From Pseudomonas tremae (GTDB lineage: Bacteria > Pseudomonadota > Gammaproteobacteria > Pseudomonadales > Pseudomonadaceae): a stretch of DNA of 64,000 nucleotides. Where the stretch lies: positions 1-64,000 of the forward strand of contig NZ_LJRO01000467.1 of the NCBI RefSeq assembly GCF_001401155.1. Direction: 5' to 3'. The notes beneath the pieces are model-generated. The model searched no databases and was not told the origin of the DNA. It saw only the letters and a list, made by a program, of their open reading frames with translations. The translations under genes were made by a program, and so were the position numbers. This document shows positions 53,315 to 61,508 of the stretch, piece by piece. Position 1 is the stretch's first letter. Every line of letters starts with the position of its first letter.

Positions 53315-53752
53315 ATGATCGAGAAAGTGGAAGCGGTGATGCAGCATTGGGGCGAGCAACGCATGCGTGTCGGACTGGGCGGCGGGCTCAGCAGCCCGAT
53401 GGCCGGAATAATGGAATGGGGTGCCTATATACCCCGCCGTACACCCGGTTCGCGTGCGCTGATCGGTAACGGCAGCGGCATGGACTATATAAGCAGTGAA
53501 GTCGAGGCGGCGATTGCGCAACTGGCGCGCAGCCCTGCGAAGGGGCGCGGGCCTGAATTGGCCCAGCTCGCGACGTTGCGTTACGTAGAGGCGTTGCCGG
53601 TGCGCGAACAGATGCGCCTGGTCGGTATCAATGAAGGTGCGGACCGCACCTATCGCAACTGGATCAACAAGCTTCATCAGCAAGTGCTGGCCATTCTTGC
53701 CGAGCGCAGCGCTTCCAGAAGCAATGGGGCGGCCACAAGCAAGGCAGGATAA
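53315..53752 (+). CDS. Early tailocin gene, possible late regulator
   Basis: 145 residues; AGGAAACAG ribosome site. N-terminal half Gly/Pro-rich, then a helical C-terminal half (LATLRYVEALPVREQMRLVG, then ADRTYRNWINKLHQQVL) that looks like a sigma-region-4 or phage Q-type helix-turn-helix. It is first rightward gene behind the repressed promoter and precedes a terminator-like hairpin at 53978, so an antiterminator or late activator role is attractive. This is inference; family not recognised. Confidence 0.6.
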   Translation: MIEKVEAVMQHWGEQRMRVGLGGGLSSPMAGIMEWGAYIPRRTPGSRALIGNGSGMDYISSEVEAAIAQLARSPAKGRGPELAQLATLRYVEALPVREQMRLVGINEGADRTYRNWINKLHQQVLAILAERSASRSNGAATSKAG

Positions 53753-53762
53753 AGGCGGATGA

Positions 53763-53783
53763 AAACGGTATCCGATACCGTTT
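53763..53783. repeat. Perfect 21-bp palindrome
   Basis: 10-bp arms (AAACGGTATC / GATACCGTTT) around one base, 11 bp after the early gene stop and 233 bp before the first tail-region gene. No T-run. Could be the binding box of PrtN or another activator, or the site of a Q-like protein. Confidence 0.55.
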
Positions 53784-53977
53784 ATCCGGGCCGATTGCAC
53801 AGCTGTGGTCGAACTCGTGTTGAACTCAGGTCAAACTCGACCAACCCCGAAATTGGCCCTTCCCAGCCTTTCCGGAGGGGGGTAAAAAGGCACCACGATA
53901 TGCGATTTGCGCCTCAGGGCTGCAGCTGGAAACAGGATTTCAGACAGCGAAAACCGGTCAATCGCGACCCACCTCAG

Positions 53978-54000
53978 ACCCCGCCCATGCGGGGTTTTTT
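53978..54000 (+). terminator. Terminator-like hairpin just before the tail genes
   Basis: ACCCCGC / GCGGGGT 7-bp stem, 4-base loop, then T-run. Only 15 bp separate it from the next start codon at 54016, so tail-gene transcripts must read through it. Confidence 0.8.
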
Positions 54001-54015
54001 ATTCCCGGAGTACCC

Positions 54016-54405
54016 ATGGACCCAACCGACCTAGGCCCAGGCACAGCTACCTGGCTGGGCGGCACGGGCACGATTTTGCTTGGCGGCTTTTTGTGGCTGC
54101 GCAAGTTTCTTTCAAGAGATGCAACAGACCGGGCGATGGACAACGCTGATATCGGCACGGTTCGCCGCCTCAATGAGCTGCTCGACTCTGAGCGACAGGC
54201 TCGTAAAGACGCCGAAGCGCGGGCTGATCAGTTCGCCAGGGAGCGCAACGAACTCGCGGCGGCGGTTGGCCGGATGGAGGGCAAGATCGAAGCCCTCACC
54301 AGCCACATCGTTCAGCTCACCGACAAGGTCACCACGCAGAGTGCCGAAATTGCCCGGCTGCGATCCCAGCTTGGAGGTGTCAACGATGCACAGATGCGCA
54401 ATTGA
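54016..54405 (+). CDS. Small membrane coiled-coil phage protein
   Basis: 129 residues. One membrane segment (WLGGTGTILLGGFLWLRKFL, about 13-32) followed by a long charged coiled coil. GGAG ribosome site. Similar in design to Mu gp25-like (DUF2730) proteins and to spanin or holin-like lysis proteins; I cannot separate these. The next gene overlaps it by 20 bp. Confidence 0.6.
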   Translation: MDPTDLGPGTATWLGGTGTILLGGFLWLRKFLSRDATDRAMDNADIGTVRRLNELLDSERQARKDAEARADQFARERNELAAAVGRMEGKIEALTSHIVQLTDKVTTQSAEIARLRSQLGGVNDAQMRN

Positions 54406-54724
54406 TTTTATCGCTCGCCACTGGTGGCGGCGGCTGGAGATCTGGTTGATCGCCGTGCTGCTGCTCGCCGGGTGCCTGATGCTTGGCTTTCAGGCCGGGC
54501 AGTGGTCGGCCAGTGCCGAGCACACCCGGCAACTGGCCGAGGTTCGGATTGCTTACGACGCAGCACTGGGCAAGCGCGATCGCCGTCTGGTCAGGCTTGC
54601 CGAAACGACGATTCAGGTGGCAGACAAGGTCGAAACCGCTGCATCTATCGCCAGCCAGGCTGCGCATGCGGCCACTCGCGCTGCGGACAAGGCGGATGAA
54701 GCGCTGGACAAGGCAAGCCAATAG
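54386..54724 (+). CDS. Small membrane coiled-coil phage protein, overlapping partner
   Basis: 112 residues from ATG 54386 (GGAGG 11 bases upstream). Membrane segment IWLIAVLLLAGCLMLGFQAG (about 19-38), then an alanine-rich helix with repeats of the ADKAD/AxxAA kind. The LLAGC could be a lipobox but lies deep for one. Starting within the previous gene is reminiscent of spanin pairs; a lysis or release role is possible. Confidence 0.6.
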   Translation: MHRCAIDFIARHWWRRLEIWLIAVLLLAGCLMLGFQAGQWSASAEHTRQLAEVRIAYDAALGKRDRRLVRLAETTIQVADKVETAASIASQAAHAATRAADKADEALDKASQ

Positions 54725-54768
54725 GCCTTCGTCATACCTGACCAACCTTCAACACACGCGGAACCCTT

Positions 54769-55359
54769 ATGAAAATCACCCCGATAGTTGCCCATTTGCA
54801 GGCGACCTGCCCGAGCTTTGCCGCTCGGGTCAGCGCTGGCATCGACTGGGCTGCGGTTGCTCTTGGCGACCAGCTTGCGCATCCCTCGGCTTATGTCATC
54901 GCCAGCGGCGATTCGGCCACGGCCAATGATCTGCAAAACGTCATCCGGCAGAGCATCACCGACCAGATCGACATCGTTGTGGTGCTTGAAGGCGATGACA
55001 AGCGCGGGCAGCAAGCCAACGATCAGTTGCATGCAATTCGCGCCGAATTGTGGCGCTCGCTGGTGGGCTGGAACGCTGATCGCGATTACGACGCGATGCA
55101 ATACACAGGCGGTGCGCTGGTGCAGATAAGCGGTGCGCGCGTGACCTATCGCTTCGGGTTTGCCGCGCAGTTTCAGCTTGGCCGCAGCGCTGCAGATCAG
55201 CCCGCCGAAACCTGGCATGAAGCCTGGCTGGACGGTTTGCCCGGTTTCACTGGCGCCACTATCGAGATGGACTGCATCGACCCTGCAGATCCGAATCTGA
55301 AATCCCCCGGCCCTGATGGCCGTATCGAAGCGAAGTTTACAGGAGAGGTAACACCATGA
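54769..55359 (+). CDS. Mu gp37-like tail terminator protein
   Basis: 196 residues. Position (just before DUF2635 and sheath) and segments such as TFA-type LEGDDKRGQQANDQ and VGWNADRDYDAMQYTGGAL match the Mu gp37-like group, which caps the tail tube and sheath. Overlaps the next start by 4 bp. Confidence 0.75.
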   Translation: MKITPIVAHLQATCPSFAARVSAGIDWAAVALGDQLAHPSAYVIASGDSATANDLQNVIRQSITDQIDIVVVLEGDDKRGQQANDQLHAIRAELWRSLVGWNADRDYDAMQYTGGALVQISGARVTYRFGFAAQFQLGRSAADQPAETWHEAWLDGLPGFTGATIEMDCIDPADPNLKSPGPDGRIEAKFTGEVTP

Positions 55360-55544
55360 CTCAACGCATCACTGTAATACCGGCCGAGGGCCGCGCTGTG
55401 CCGGATCCGGAAGCGGGCGATCTGCTGCCCGTGGAAGGTCGGCAGGTCACCTTCAACGCCTGGTGGCAGCGTCGTCAGAACGACGGAGATATCACCGTTC
55501 AAACCGAGCAATCCCCCATCACTCATCAAGCCTTCACGGCCTAA
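55356..55544 (+). CDS. DUF2635 (Mu gp38-like) small protein
   Basis: 62 residues; VIPAEGRAVPDPEAGDLLP and VTFNAWWQRRQNDGD are typical of DUF2635, found before the sheath gene in Mu-like tails. Structural role not established. Confidence 0.8.
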   Translation: MTQRITVIPAEGRAVPDPEAGDLLPVEGRQVTFNAWWQRRQNDGDITVQTEQSPITHQAFTA

Positions 55545-55562
55545 CCAAGAGGAAGCCAAACA

Positions 55563-57059
55563 ATGGCTATCAGCTTTAACAACATTCCATCCGATGTCCG
55601 CGTGCCGCTGTTTTATGCGGAAATGGACAACTCTGCCGCCAACAGCGCGTCGGCCAGCATGCGCCGTCTGATTGTTGCCCAGGTCAATGACGATGTCTCC
55701 GGGCCTGAGCTCGGCTCGCTGGTGCTGGTGCCCAGCGTTGCACTGGCGAAAAACATCGGCGGTCAAGGCTCCATGCTGGCCGCCATGTACGAAACCTGGC
55801 GCAAGGCCGACCCCACCGGGGAAGTCTGGTGCCTGCCGCTGCTCAATACCGAAGGCGTCAAAGCTTCTGCAACCGTTACGCTCACGGGCGCAGCGACCGA
55901 ACCTGGCCTGTTGAATCTGTATGTCGGCGGTGTGCGGGTGCAGGCGACTGTCGTCAATGGCGCGACCGCTGCGCAAGCCGCGACGGCGCTGTCGGTGAAG
56001 ATCAATGCCACCCCTGACCTGCCGGTAATGGCCGCAGTCGATGCGGGTGTACTGACCCTTTCCTGCAAATGGAGCGGGGCAAGCGGCAACGACATTCATC
56101 TGGAACTCAACCGCCTGGGTAAAACCAATGGCGAAGTCATTCCAGCAGGCTTGACTGCCGCAGTGATTGCCATGACCGGTGGCGTGGGTACGCCCGATCA
56201 ACTCAAGGCGCTGGCTGCGCTGGGCGACGAGCCCTTCGAGTTTTTGTGCATGCCGTGGACCGACACCAGCACGCTGGATGCCTGGAAAGCAGCAATGGAC
56301 GACAGCACCGGTCGCTGGAGCTGGTCGCGTCAACTGTATGGCCATGTGTACAGCGCCAAGCGCGGTACGGTCGGCACGCTGGTCGCGGCAGGCCAACTGC
56401 GCAACGATCAGCACATCACCATTCAAGGCGTGGAAACCGGCGTTCCGCAACCGGTCTGGCTGCAGGCTGCTGCTTTGGCTGCGCGCACCGCAGTGTTCAT
56501 TTCTGCCGATGCCAGCCGTCCGACTCAGAGCGGCACCATGCCCGGCCTGGACCCGGCGCCCGCCAGTCAGCGCTTCACCCTGACCGAGCGTGAATCGCTG
56601 CTGCGTTATGGCATCGCCACGGCTTACTACGAAGGTGGTTACGTACGTATTCAGCGCTCGATCACTACCTATCAGAAGAACGCTTACGGCCAGGCAGATA
56701 ATTCGTACCTGGACAGCGAAACCATGCACCAGTCGGCGTTCATCATTCGTCGTCTGCAAGGCATCATCACCAGCAAGTACGGTCGCCACAAGCTGGCCAG
56801 CGATGGCACGCGCTTCGGCGCCGGTCAGCCGATCATCACGCCGAGCACCATTCGTGGCGAGTTGATTGCGCAGTACGCGCGTCTTGAAGAAGAAGGCCAT
56901 GTGGAGAACGCCGAAGTGTTCGCCCAGCACCTGATCGTCGAGCGTGACGGCAATGATCCAAGCCGCGTGAACGTGATGTTCCCGCCGGATTACATCAACG
57001 GCCTGCGCGTGTTCGCGCTGCTCAACCAGTTCCGCTTGCAGTACGACGAAGCGGCATAA
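55563..57059 (+). CDS. Contractile tail sheath protein (Mu gpL-like)
   Basis: 498 residues, close to Mu gpL. FNNIPSDVRVPLFYAEMDNS at the start, the middle immunoglobulin-like insertion (about 100-190), and a C-terminal half with SITTYQKNAYGQADNSYLD and VMFPPDYINGLRVFALLNQF matching sheath family. Forms the contracting sleeve that drives the tube through the target's envelope. Confidence 0.93.
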   Translation: MAISFNNIPSDVRVPLFYAEMDNSAANSASASMRRLIVAQVNDDVSGPELGSLVLVPSVALAKNIGGQGSMLAAMYETWRKADPTGEVWCLPLLNTEGVKASATVTLTGAATEPGLLNLYVGGVRVQATVVNGATAAQAATALSVKINATPDLPVMAAVDAGVLTLSCKWSGASGNDIHLELNRLGKTNGEVIPAGLTAAVIAMTGGVGTPDQLKALAALGDEPFEFLCMPWTDTSTLDAWKAAMDDSTGRWSWSRQLYGHVYSAKRGTVGTLVAAGQLRNDQHITIQGVETGVPQPVWLQAAALAARTAVFISADASRPTQSGTMPGLDPAPASQRFTLTERESLLRYGIATAYYEGGYVRIQRSITTYQKNAYGQADNSYLDSETMHQSAFIIRRLQGIITSKYGRHKLASDGTRFGAGQPIITPSTIRGELIAQYARLEEEGHVENAEVFAQHLIVERDGNDPSRVNVMFPPDYINGLRVFALLNQFRLQYDEAA

Positions 57060-57080
57060 GCCTTACCAACCCTTTTCAAG

Positions 57081-57101
57081 CCCGCCTCGTGCGGGTTTTT
57101 T
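57081..57101 (+). terminator. Terminator-like hairpin between sheath and tube genes
   Basis: CCCGC / GCGGG 5-bp stem, 5-base loop, then TTTTTT, 20 bp before the tube start. Its layout, down to the following ATTC-(N)-GGAG, copies the hairpin at 53978. It may set the sheath-to-tube ratio or need antitermination. Confidence 0.7.
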
Positions 57102-57120
57102 CATTCTGGAGATAAACAAC

Positions 57121-57468
57121 ATGGGTCAGAAAGTTGCGGGTACCTGCTACATCAAAGTGGATGGCACCCAATTGACCATCATTGGCGGCGGCGAAGCCCC
57201 TCTGATGAACATCAAGCGCGAAACCGTATTGCCGGGTTACTACAAGGAAGTCGACAAGACTGCCTGGTTGAAATTTCAGGCGCTGCACACCGCAGATCTG
57301 CCGCTCAAGCTGCTTACTACCGGTGTGGACATGACCATCACCTGTGAATTCAGCAACGGCAAGACCTACGTTCTGTCCGGCGCCTACCTGGTTGAAGAAC
57401 CGTCCAGCAAGGCGGATGACGGTGCCATCGATCTTAAATTCGAAGGCAGTCAGGGGAGCTGGCAATGA
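57121..57468 (+). CDS. Tail tube protein (Mu gpM-like)
   Basis: 115 residues; GTCYIKVDGTQLTIIGGGEA, MNIKRETVLPGYYKE and DGAIDLKFEGSQGSW match the Mu-type tail tube family. Forms the inner tube. Overlaps the chaperone gene by 4 bp. Confidence 0.92.
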   Translation: MGQKVAGTCYIKVDGTQLTIIGGGEAPLMNIKRETVLPGYYKEVDKTAWLKFQALHTADLPLKLLTTGVDMTITCEFSNGKTYVLSGAYLVEEPSSKADDGAIDLKFEGSQGSWQ

Positions 57469-57761
57469 GTGAAGTCATCGACCTGGTCAGCCCGATCGAA
57501 GCACACGGGGAAACCCTTTCGCAGGTGATGTTCCGGCGTCCTACCGCGCAGGAAGCGCGAGCCATCAAGGCCCTGCCGTACAAGATCGACAAGAACGAAG
57601 ACGTGTCGCTGGACCTGGACGTGGCGGCGAAGTACATCGCCGTCTGCGCCGGTATTCCGCCCTCGTCGGTCAATCAGATGGACCTGTGCGACATCAACAC
57701 GTTGAGCTGGAAAGTCGCGAGTTTTTTCATGGCAGCGGCATCAGCGACCTCGAAAGACTGA
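57465..57761 (+). CDS. Tail assembly chaperone, unshifted form (Mu gp41-like)
   Basis: 98 residues. VSPIEAHGETLSQVMFRRPT and CAGIPPSSVNQMDLCDINTL match the Mu gp41/Phage_TAC family. Like lambda gpG it should be made in excess of a frameshifted longer form (57465-57892). The slip site lies 10 codons before its stop. Confidence 0.88.
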   Translation: MSEVIDLVSPIEAHGETLSQVMFRRPTAQEARAIKALPYKIDKNEDVSLDLDVAAKYIAVCAGIPPSSVNQMDLCDINTLSWKVASFFMAAASATSKD

Positions 57762-57892
57762 TCGCCGTCGTTTACGACCTCGCGTATTTCTGGAAGACCG
57801 ATCCGGAGCTGATGATGTCCAGGGAGCTGGACGTCATCACTGAATCGATCTTGCAGGCACAGCGCATCAACCAGATCCTGCAGGGGGAGTGA
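57465..57892 (+). CDS. Tail assembly chaperone, -1 frameshift fusion
   Basis: 142 residues if ribosomes slip at 57722-57728: 88 residues in the first frame, then 54 in the -1 frame (HGSGISDLERL ... INQILQGE). Corresponds to lambda gpGT and to the Mu gp41 extension that contacts the tape measure. The extension's stop overlaps the tape-measure start (TGATG at 57890-57894). It has no start codon with its own ribosome site, so it should be made only by frameshifting. Confidence 0.85.
57722..57767 (+). promoter_or_regulatory. Programmed -1 ribosomal frameshift signal
   Basis: Slippery heptamer T-TTT-TTC at 57722-57728 in frame with the chaperone, a 7-base spacer, then a stem of 9 base pairs (57736-57744 with 57758-57767, one bulged C) and a 13-base loop. 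This is the textbook X-XXY-YYZ plus stem arrangement. Confidence 0.88.
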
Positions 57893-60051
57893 TGGCAGAC
57901 ACTATCAGAACGCTGATTACCGGCGTCGACCAGCTGTCTCCAACGCTGGCAACTATCCGCACCAACGTCAAAGGCTTCCAGGAAAGGCTCGGCAACTCGG
58001 GTCTTGGGAAAATAAACGTTGGCGAGATGATCAAGGGCAATGCTTTTACCGAGCCCTTGATTGCCGGGGTAAAGGCAGCGATCGGTTTCGAGACCAGCAT
58101 GGCAGGCGTGAAACGGTCAGTCAGCTTTGATACACCGCAACAGTTTCAGCAGATGGGGTCCGACATTCTGGACCTCAGTGAACGGCTGCCCGAAAGTGCC
58201 AACGGTATCGCGGCGATTGTTGCCGCCGGTGCCAAGGCCAATGTACCGCGTCAAGAACTGACCGGGTTTGCCAGCGATGCTGTGAAAATGGGTATCGCAT
58301 TCGATCAGACGGCCGCTGAATCTGGCGACATGATGGCCTCATGGCGATCTTCGTTCCAGATGACTCAACCGCAAGTCGCGGCGCTGTCCGAGAAGATCAA
58401 CGTGCTCGGCGGCAACAACCTGGAAAAGAAAATCGCCACCATGGTCACCGCAATGGGCCCGCTCGGGCCCGTTGCGGGGCTTGCCTCCGGGCAACTGGCG
58501 GCGATGGGCGCCACCCTGGCCAGTGTCGATGTGCCGGCCGATGTTGCGGCCAGCGGCATGACGCGATTCATGCAGTCGTTGACCGAAGGCGGCGCGGCTA
58601 AGGCCGGCGCGTTCGAAGCGCTGCAACTCGACGTCAATCAACTGACCAAAGGCATGCAGAGTGACCCGTCCGGGACTATTGAAAAGGTCCTGACGGCGGT
58701 TTCCAGTGTTGATCCCGGCAAACAGTCGGATGTCATCACGCAGCTGTTCGGTGCGCAATCACTGGGCGCGATCACGCCGCTGCTGGCCAACCTCGACGTG
58801 CTCAGGTCCAACCTGGCCGAGGTCGGCGAGGGCGTGCAGAGCAGTGGGACCATCGAGAAGGAATTCGCCGACAACTCCCAAACCACGGCCTCGGCCATCA
58901 AAGAGATGACCAACCGTGTCGATCATCTGGGCATCAACATTGGCAGCATGTTCCTGCCTGCGATGAACGAAGCAATGGCCGTGATCGGGCCGATGATTTC
59001 TCAGGTCGCTGCACTGGCGGCCGAGCACCCTGGCGTGATCAAGGGTGTGGTGGGCGCCGCAGTTGCGTTCGGCATTCTGCAAGTCGCGGTTCTTGCTGCA
59101 ACGACGGCTGCCCGGTTGCTGAACGCGGTAATGGGCATGTCACCGTTGGGCCTGATCGTACTCGGCCTTGCACTGGCGGCAGGTCTGCTGATCGCTAACT
59201 GGTCGACCGTTGCCCCTTATTTTGAAGCGGTCTGGGAAGCGATTCGCGGGCCGGCCATGGCGCTGTGGGACGTACTGAAGGCGGTATTTGCCTGGACGCC
59301 GCTCGGCATGATCGCTGACAACTGGCAGCCGTTATCCGAATTCTTTGCCGCGCTGTGGGGCGTGATCACGGCCTTGGCCACGCCGTTTTTCGACTTCCTG
59401 CAGACGCTGTTCGCCTTGTCGCCGCTGGGCATGGTCGTGACCAACTGGCAGCCACTCTCGGAGTACTTTGCCGGGTTGTGGGAAACCATCAAGTCCGTGG
59501 CGCAGCCCTTTACCGAGGTGTTGGCGACGCTGTTCAGTTTCTCGCCGCTGGGCATGGTCATCGAGAAGTGGCAGCCGATCAAAACCTGGTTTGCGGGTTT
59601 ATGGGCGGACATCAAGCCCTTCATCGAACCGATCACGAGCTGGTTTGGCGGCGACGGTAATAAATCCTTACTGCAAAGGGCGACGGAAAAGGTCAATCAG
59701 TTCGCTGAAGAGCAACGGCTGAGCAACGCTGGACCGGGCGGCGGAACCGGAGCGTTTCTAGCGGCGAATGCGGTCGAGACCAGTCGCCTGAATCAGCAGC
59801 AGCTCAATCAGGCCACTGGCGTGCCGCCGACCAGTCAATTGCTCAGTGTGCCGAACGTTCCAGCCCCCGGCAGCCTGTTGCTGCAACAGGGCGCTGCGGG
59901 GAGCGGTTCGCGACTTGAAGGCGAGCTCAACATTCGTTTTGAAAACGCGCCGCCGGGCATGCGTCCTGGGCTTGTACAGACCAATCAGCCGGGTTTGACG
60001 ATTTCGCCAAACGTCGGTTATCGAACCCTCGGCGCAGGAGCCGGATCATGA
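57892..60051 (+). CDS. Tail tape measure protein
   Basis: 719 residues from ATG 57892. N-terminal TP901-like core (AAIGFETSMAGVKRSVSFDTP), helical region, hydrophobic stretch (about 385-440), then tandem repeats of 41 residues containing PLGMxxxNWQPLSExFAxLW (starts near 59299, 59422, 59545; a diverged fourth at 59143 with an 11-residue insert), ending in a Gly-rich tail. Tape-measure length sets tail length. Overlaps the gpN-like gene by 4 bp. Confidence 0.92.
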   Translation: MADTIRTLITGVDQLSPTLATIRTNVKGFQERLGNSGLGKINVGEMIKGNAFTEPLIAGVKAAIGFETSMAGVKRSVSFDTPQQFQQMGSDILDLSERLPESANGIAAIVAAGAKANVPRQELTGFASDAVKMGIAFDQTAAESGDMMASWRSSFQMTQPQVAALSEKINVLGGNNLEKKIATMVTAMGPLGPVAGLASGQLAAMGATLASVDVPADVAASGMTRFMQSLTEGGAAKAGAFEALQLDVNQLTKGMQSDPSGTIEKVLTAVSSVDPGKQSDVITQLFGAQSLGAITPLLANLDVLRSNLAEVGEGVQSSGTIEKEFADNSQTTASAIKEMTNRVDHLGINIGSMFLPAMNEAMAVIGPMISQVAALAAEHPGVIKGVVGAAVAFGILQVAVLAATTAARLLNAVMGMSPLGLIVLGLALAAGLLIANWSTVAPYFEAVWEAIRGPAMALWDVLKAVFAWTPLGMIADNWQPLSEFFAALWGVITALATPFFDFLQTLFALSPLGMVVTNWQPLSEYFAGLWETIKSVAQPFTEVLATLFSFSPLGMVIEKWQPIKTWFAGLWADIKPFIEPITSWFGGDGNKSLLQRATEKVNQFAEEQRLSNAGPGGGTGAFLAANAVETSRLNQQQLNQATGVPPTSQLLSVPNVPAPGSLLLQQGAAGSGSRLEGELNIRFENAPPGMRPGLVQTNQPGLTISPNVGYRTLGAGAGS

Positions 60052-61505
60052 GTACATGGCGTGACAGCCTGCTGCCAGCGTCTTTCCGTGGCGTCGGTTT
60101 TTTCATTGAAAAAGCCGTCGTCCCGGTGGGTCGCAAGGGGCAGTTGCATGAATTTCCACAGCGCGACGAACCGTACTTCGAGTCGTTGGGCAAGCAGTCG
60201 CAGATTCACACGCTGACGGCTTTCATTGTCGGTCGCGACTGTTTCGAACAACGCGACAGATTGCTTCAGGCGCTGGAGCAGGAGGAGGCTGGCGAGCTGG
60301 TGCATCCGTGGCTGGGGCGCCTACAGGTGCAGGTCGGGGAGTGCAGCGTCACGCACAATCTGAACGAAGGCGGGCTTGTCCGCCTGGATCTGAAGTTCTA
60401 TCCCGCCAACCCGCTCAAGTTTCCTGTGTCGACGCTCAACACTCGGCGCCAGTTGCTGGGCGCGTCCGAGAGCCTGCTGGACTCGGCACTCAGGCGCTAC
60501 CGCATGGTGATGGCCACCGTGGATGCCGTGCGCATCAATGTTCAGGCGCTGCGCAGTGCGCTGTCTGGGGTATTCGCAACCATTCAGCGGCAGTTTGCGC
60601 CGTTCATGACGATCTATTCGGATGTTACCGCGCTGGTGCATTCACTGGTCAATGCGCCGCTGACCATCAGCACGCTGTTCTCCACGTTCTTCGCCAGTTT
60701 CGACGGCGACAGTCGTCGTTCCCGAAGGGCGAACGGCACCAGCAGTATCGGTGGCGCCAGCACCGGCACAGGTTCTGGTAGTTCAATTGGCAGCTCCGTT
60801 GGCAGTTCAGCCGGAGGTGCCTCTGGCGGTTCGGCGGGAAGCAGCTCCGGCGGCGGCTCCATGAACGGCAGCAGCGGCACGGCTATCGGTCAGACCGCCA
60901 GGTCCGCCATGAATGGCGGGGCATCCTCGGTTGAAACGGTGCAGTACCGGTCGGTGATTTCCGAGGCCACACAACAGGCGGAGGCGGTGTCCGCTATCAA
61001 TCTGGTCAACCAGGGCAGCGGTCTCGACACTGGGGCGACTGCTCAAGCTACCGCCAACCTGGTTCAGGATGCGCTGTTGGTCAAGGTCGCCAGAATCGTC
61101 GCCAGCATGCCGGTTGCGACAGCGGTTGCGCCACTTACGGTGGTGCCTTCGCTGGATCAGCAGGTCACGCAACCGCTGCAACGCGTGGATGTGCCGGTTG
61201 CCGATGATGTGATCGAGCTGCGCGACACGCTCAGTTCGGCGATCTGGGACGCGTCGCTGAAGGCCGACCCCGAACATTACCTGGCACTGAACACATTACG
61301 TCAGGCACTGGTCAGGCACCTCAATGCGGTGGCGGCGTCTGGCGTGCGTCTGGTGGACATGAAGGTGTCCGAACCGCTGCCTGCGCTGGTGCTGGCCTAT
61401 CGGCGATTCGGTGATGCCAGCCGGGCGCTGGAGTTAGTGCAGCGCAACCGGCTGGCCCACCCGGGTTTCGTGCCTCCCGGCACGCTGAAGATCGCTCAGG
61501 AGTAA
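60048..61505 (+). CDS. DNA circularisation protein family (Mu gpN-like baseplate)
   Basis: 485 residues. N-terminus WRDSLLPASFRGVGFFIEKA and GRKGQLHEFPQRDEPYFESLG are the DNA_circ_N family start; in contractile tails the family is a baseplate hub component. A Ser/Gly-rich linker occupies about 225-285, then a helical C-terminal half. A DNA-circularising role is not expected in a tail-only particle. Confidence 0.9.
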   Translation: MSTWRDSLLPASFRGVGFFIEKAVVPVGRKGQLHEFPQRDEPYFESLGKQSQIHTLTAFIVGRDCFEQRDRLLQALEQEEAGELVHPWLGRLQVQVGECSVTHNLNEGGLVRLDLKFYPANPLKFPVSTLNTRRQLLGASESLLDSALRRYRMVMATVDAVRINVQALRSALSGVFATIQRQFAPFMTIYSDVTALVHSLVNAPLTISTLFSTFFASFDGDSRRSRRANGTSSIGGASTGTGSGSSIGSSVGSSAGGASGGSAGSSSGGGSMNGSSGTAIGQTARSAMNGGASSVETVQYRSVISEATQQAEAVSAINLVNQGSGLDTGATAQATANLVQDALLVKVARIVASMPVATAVAPLTVVPSLDQQVTQPLQRVDVPVADDVIELRDTLSSAIWDASLKADPEHYLALNTLRQALVRHLNAVAASGVRLVDMKVSEPLPALVLAYRRFGDASRALELVQRNRLAHPGFVPPGTLKIAQE

Positions 61506-61508
61506 CCC

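Noticed and set aside
57686..57892. Separate small gene after the tail chaperone
   Set aside because: Overlaps the chaperone in the -1 frame, lacks a ribosome site and is fully explained as the frameshift extension.
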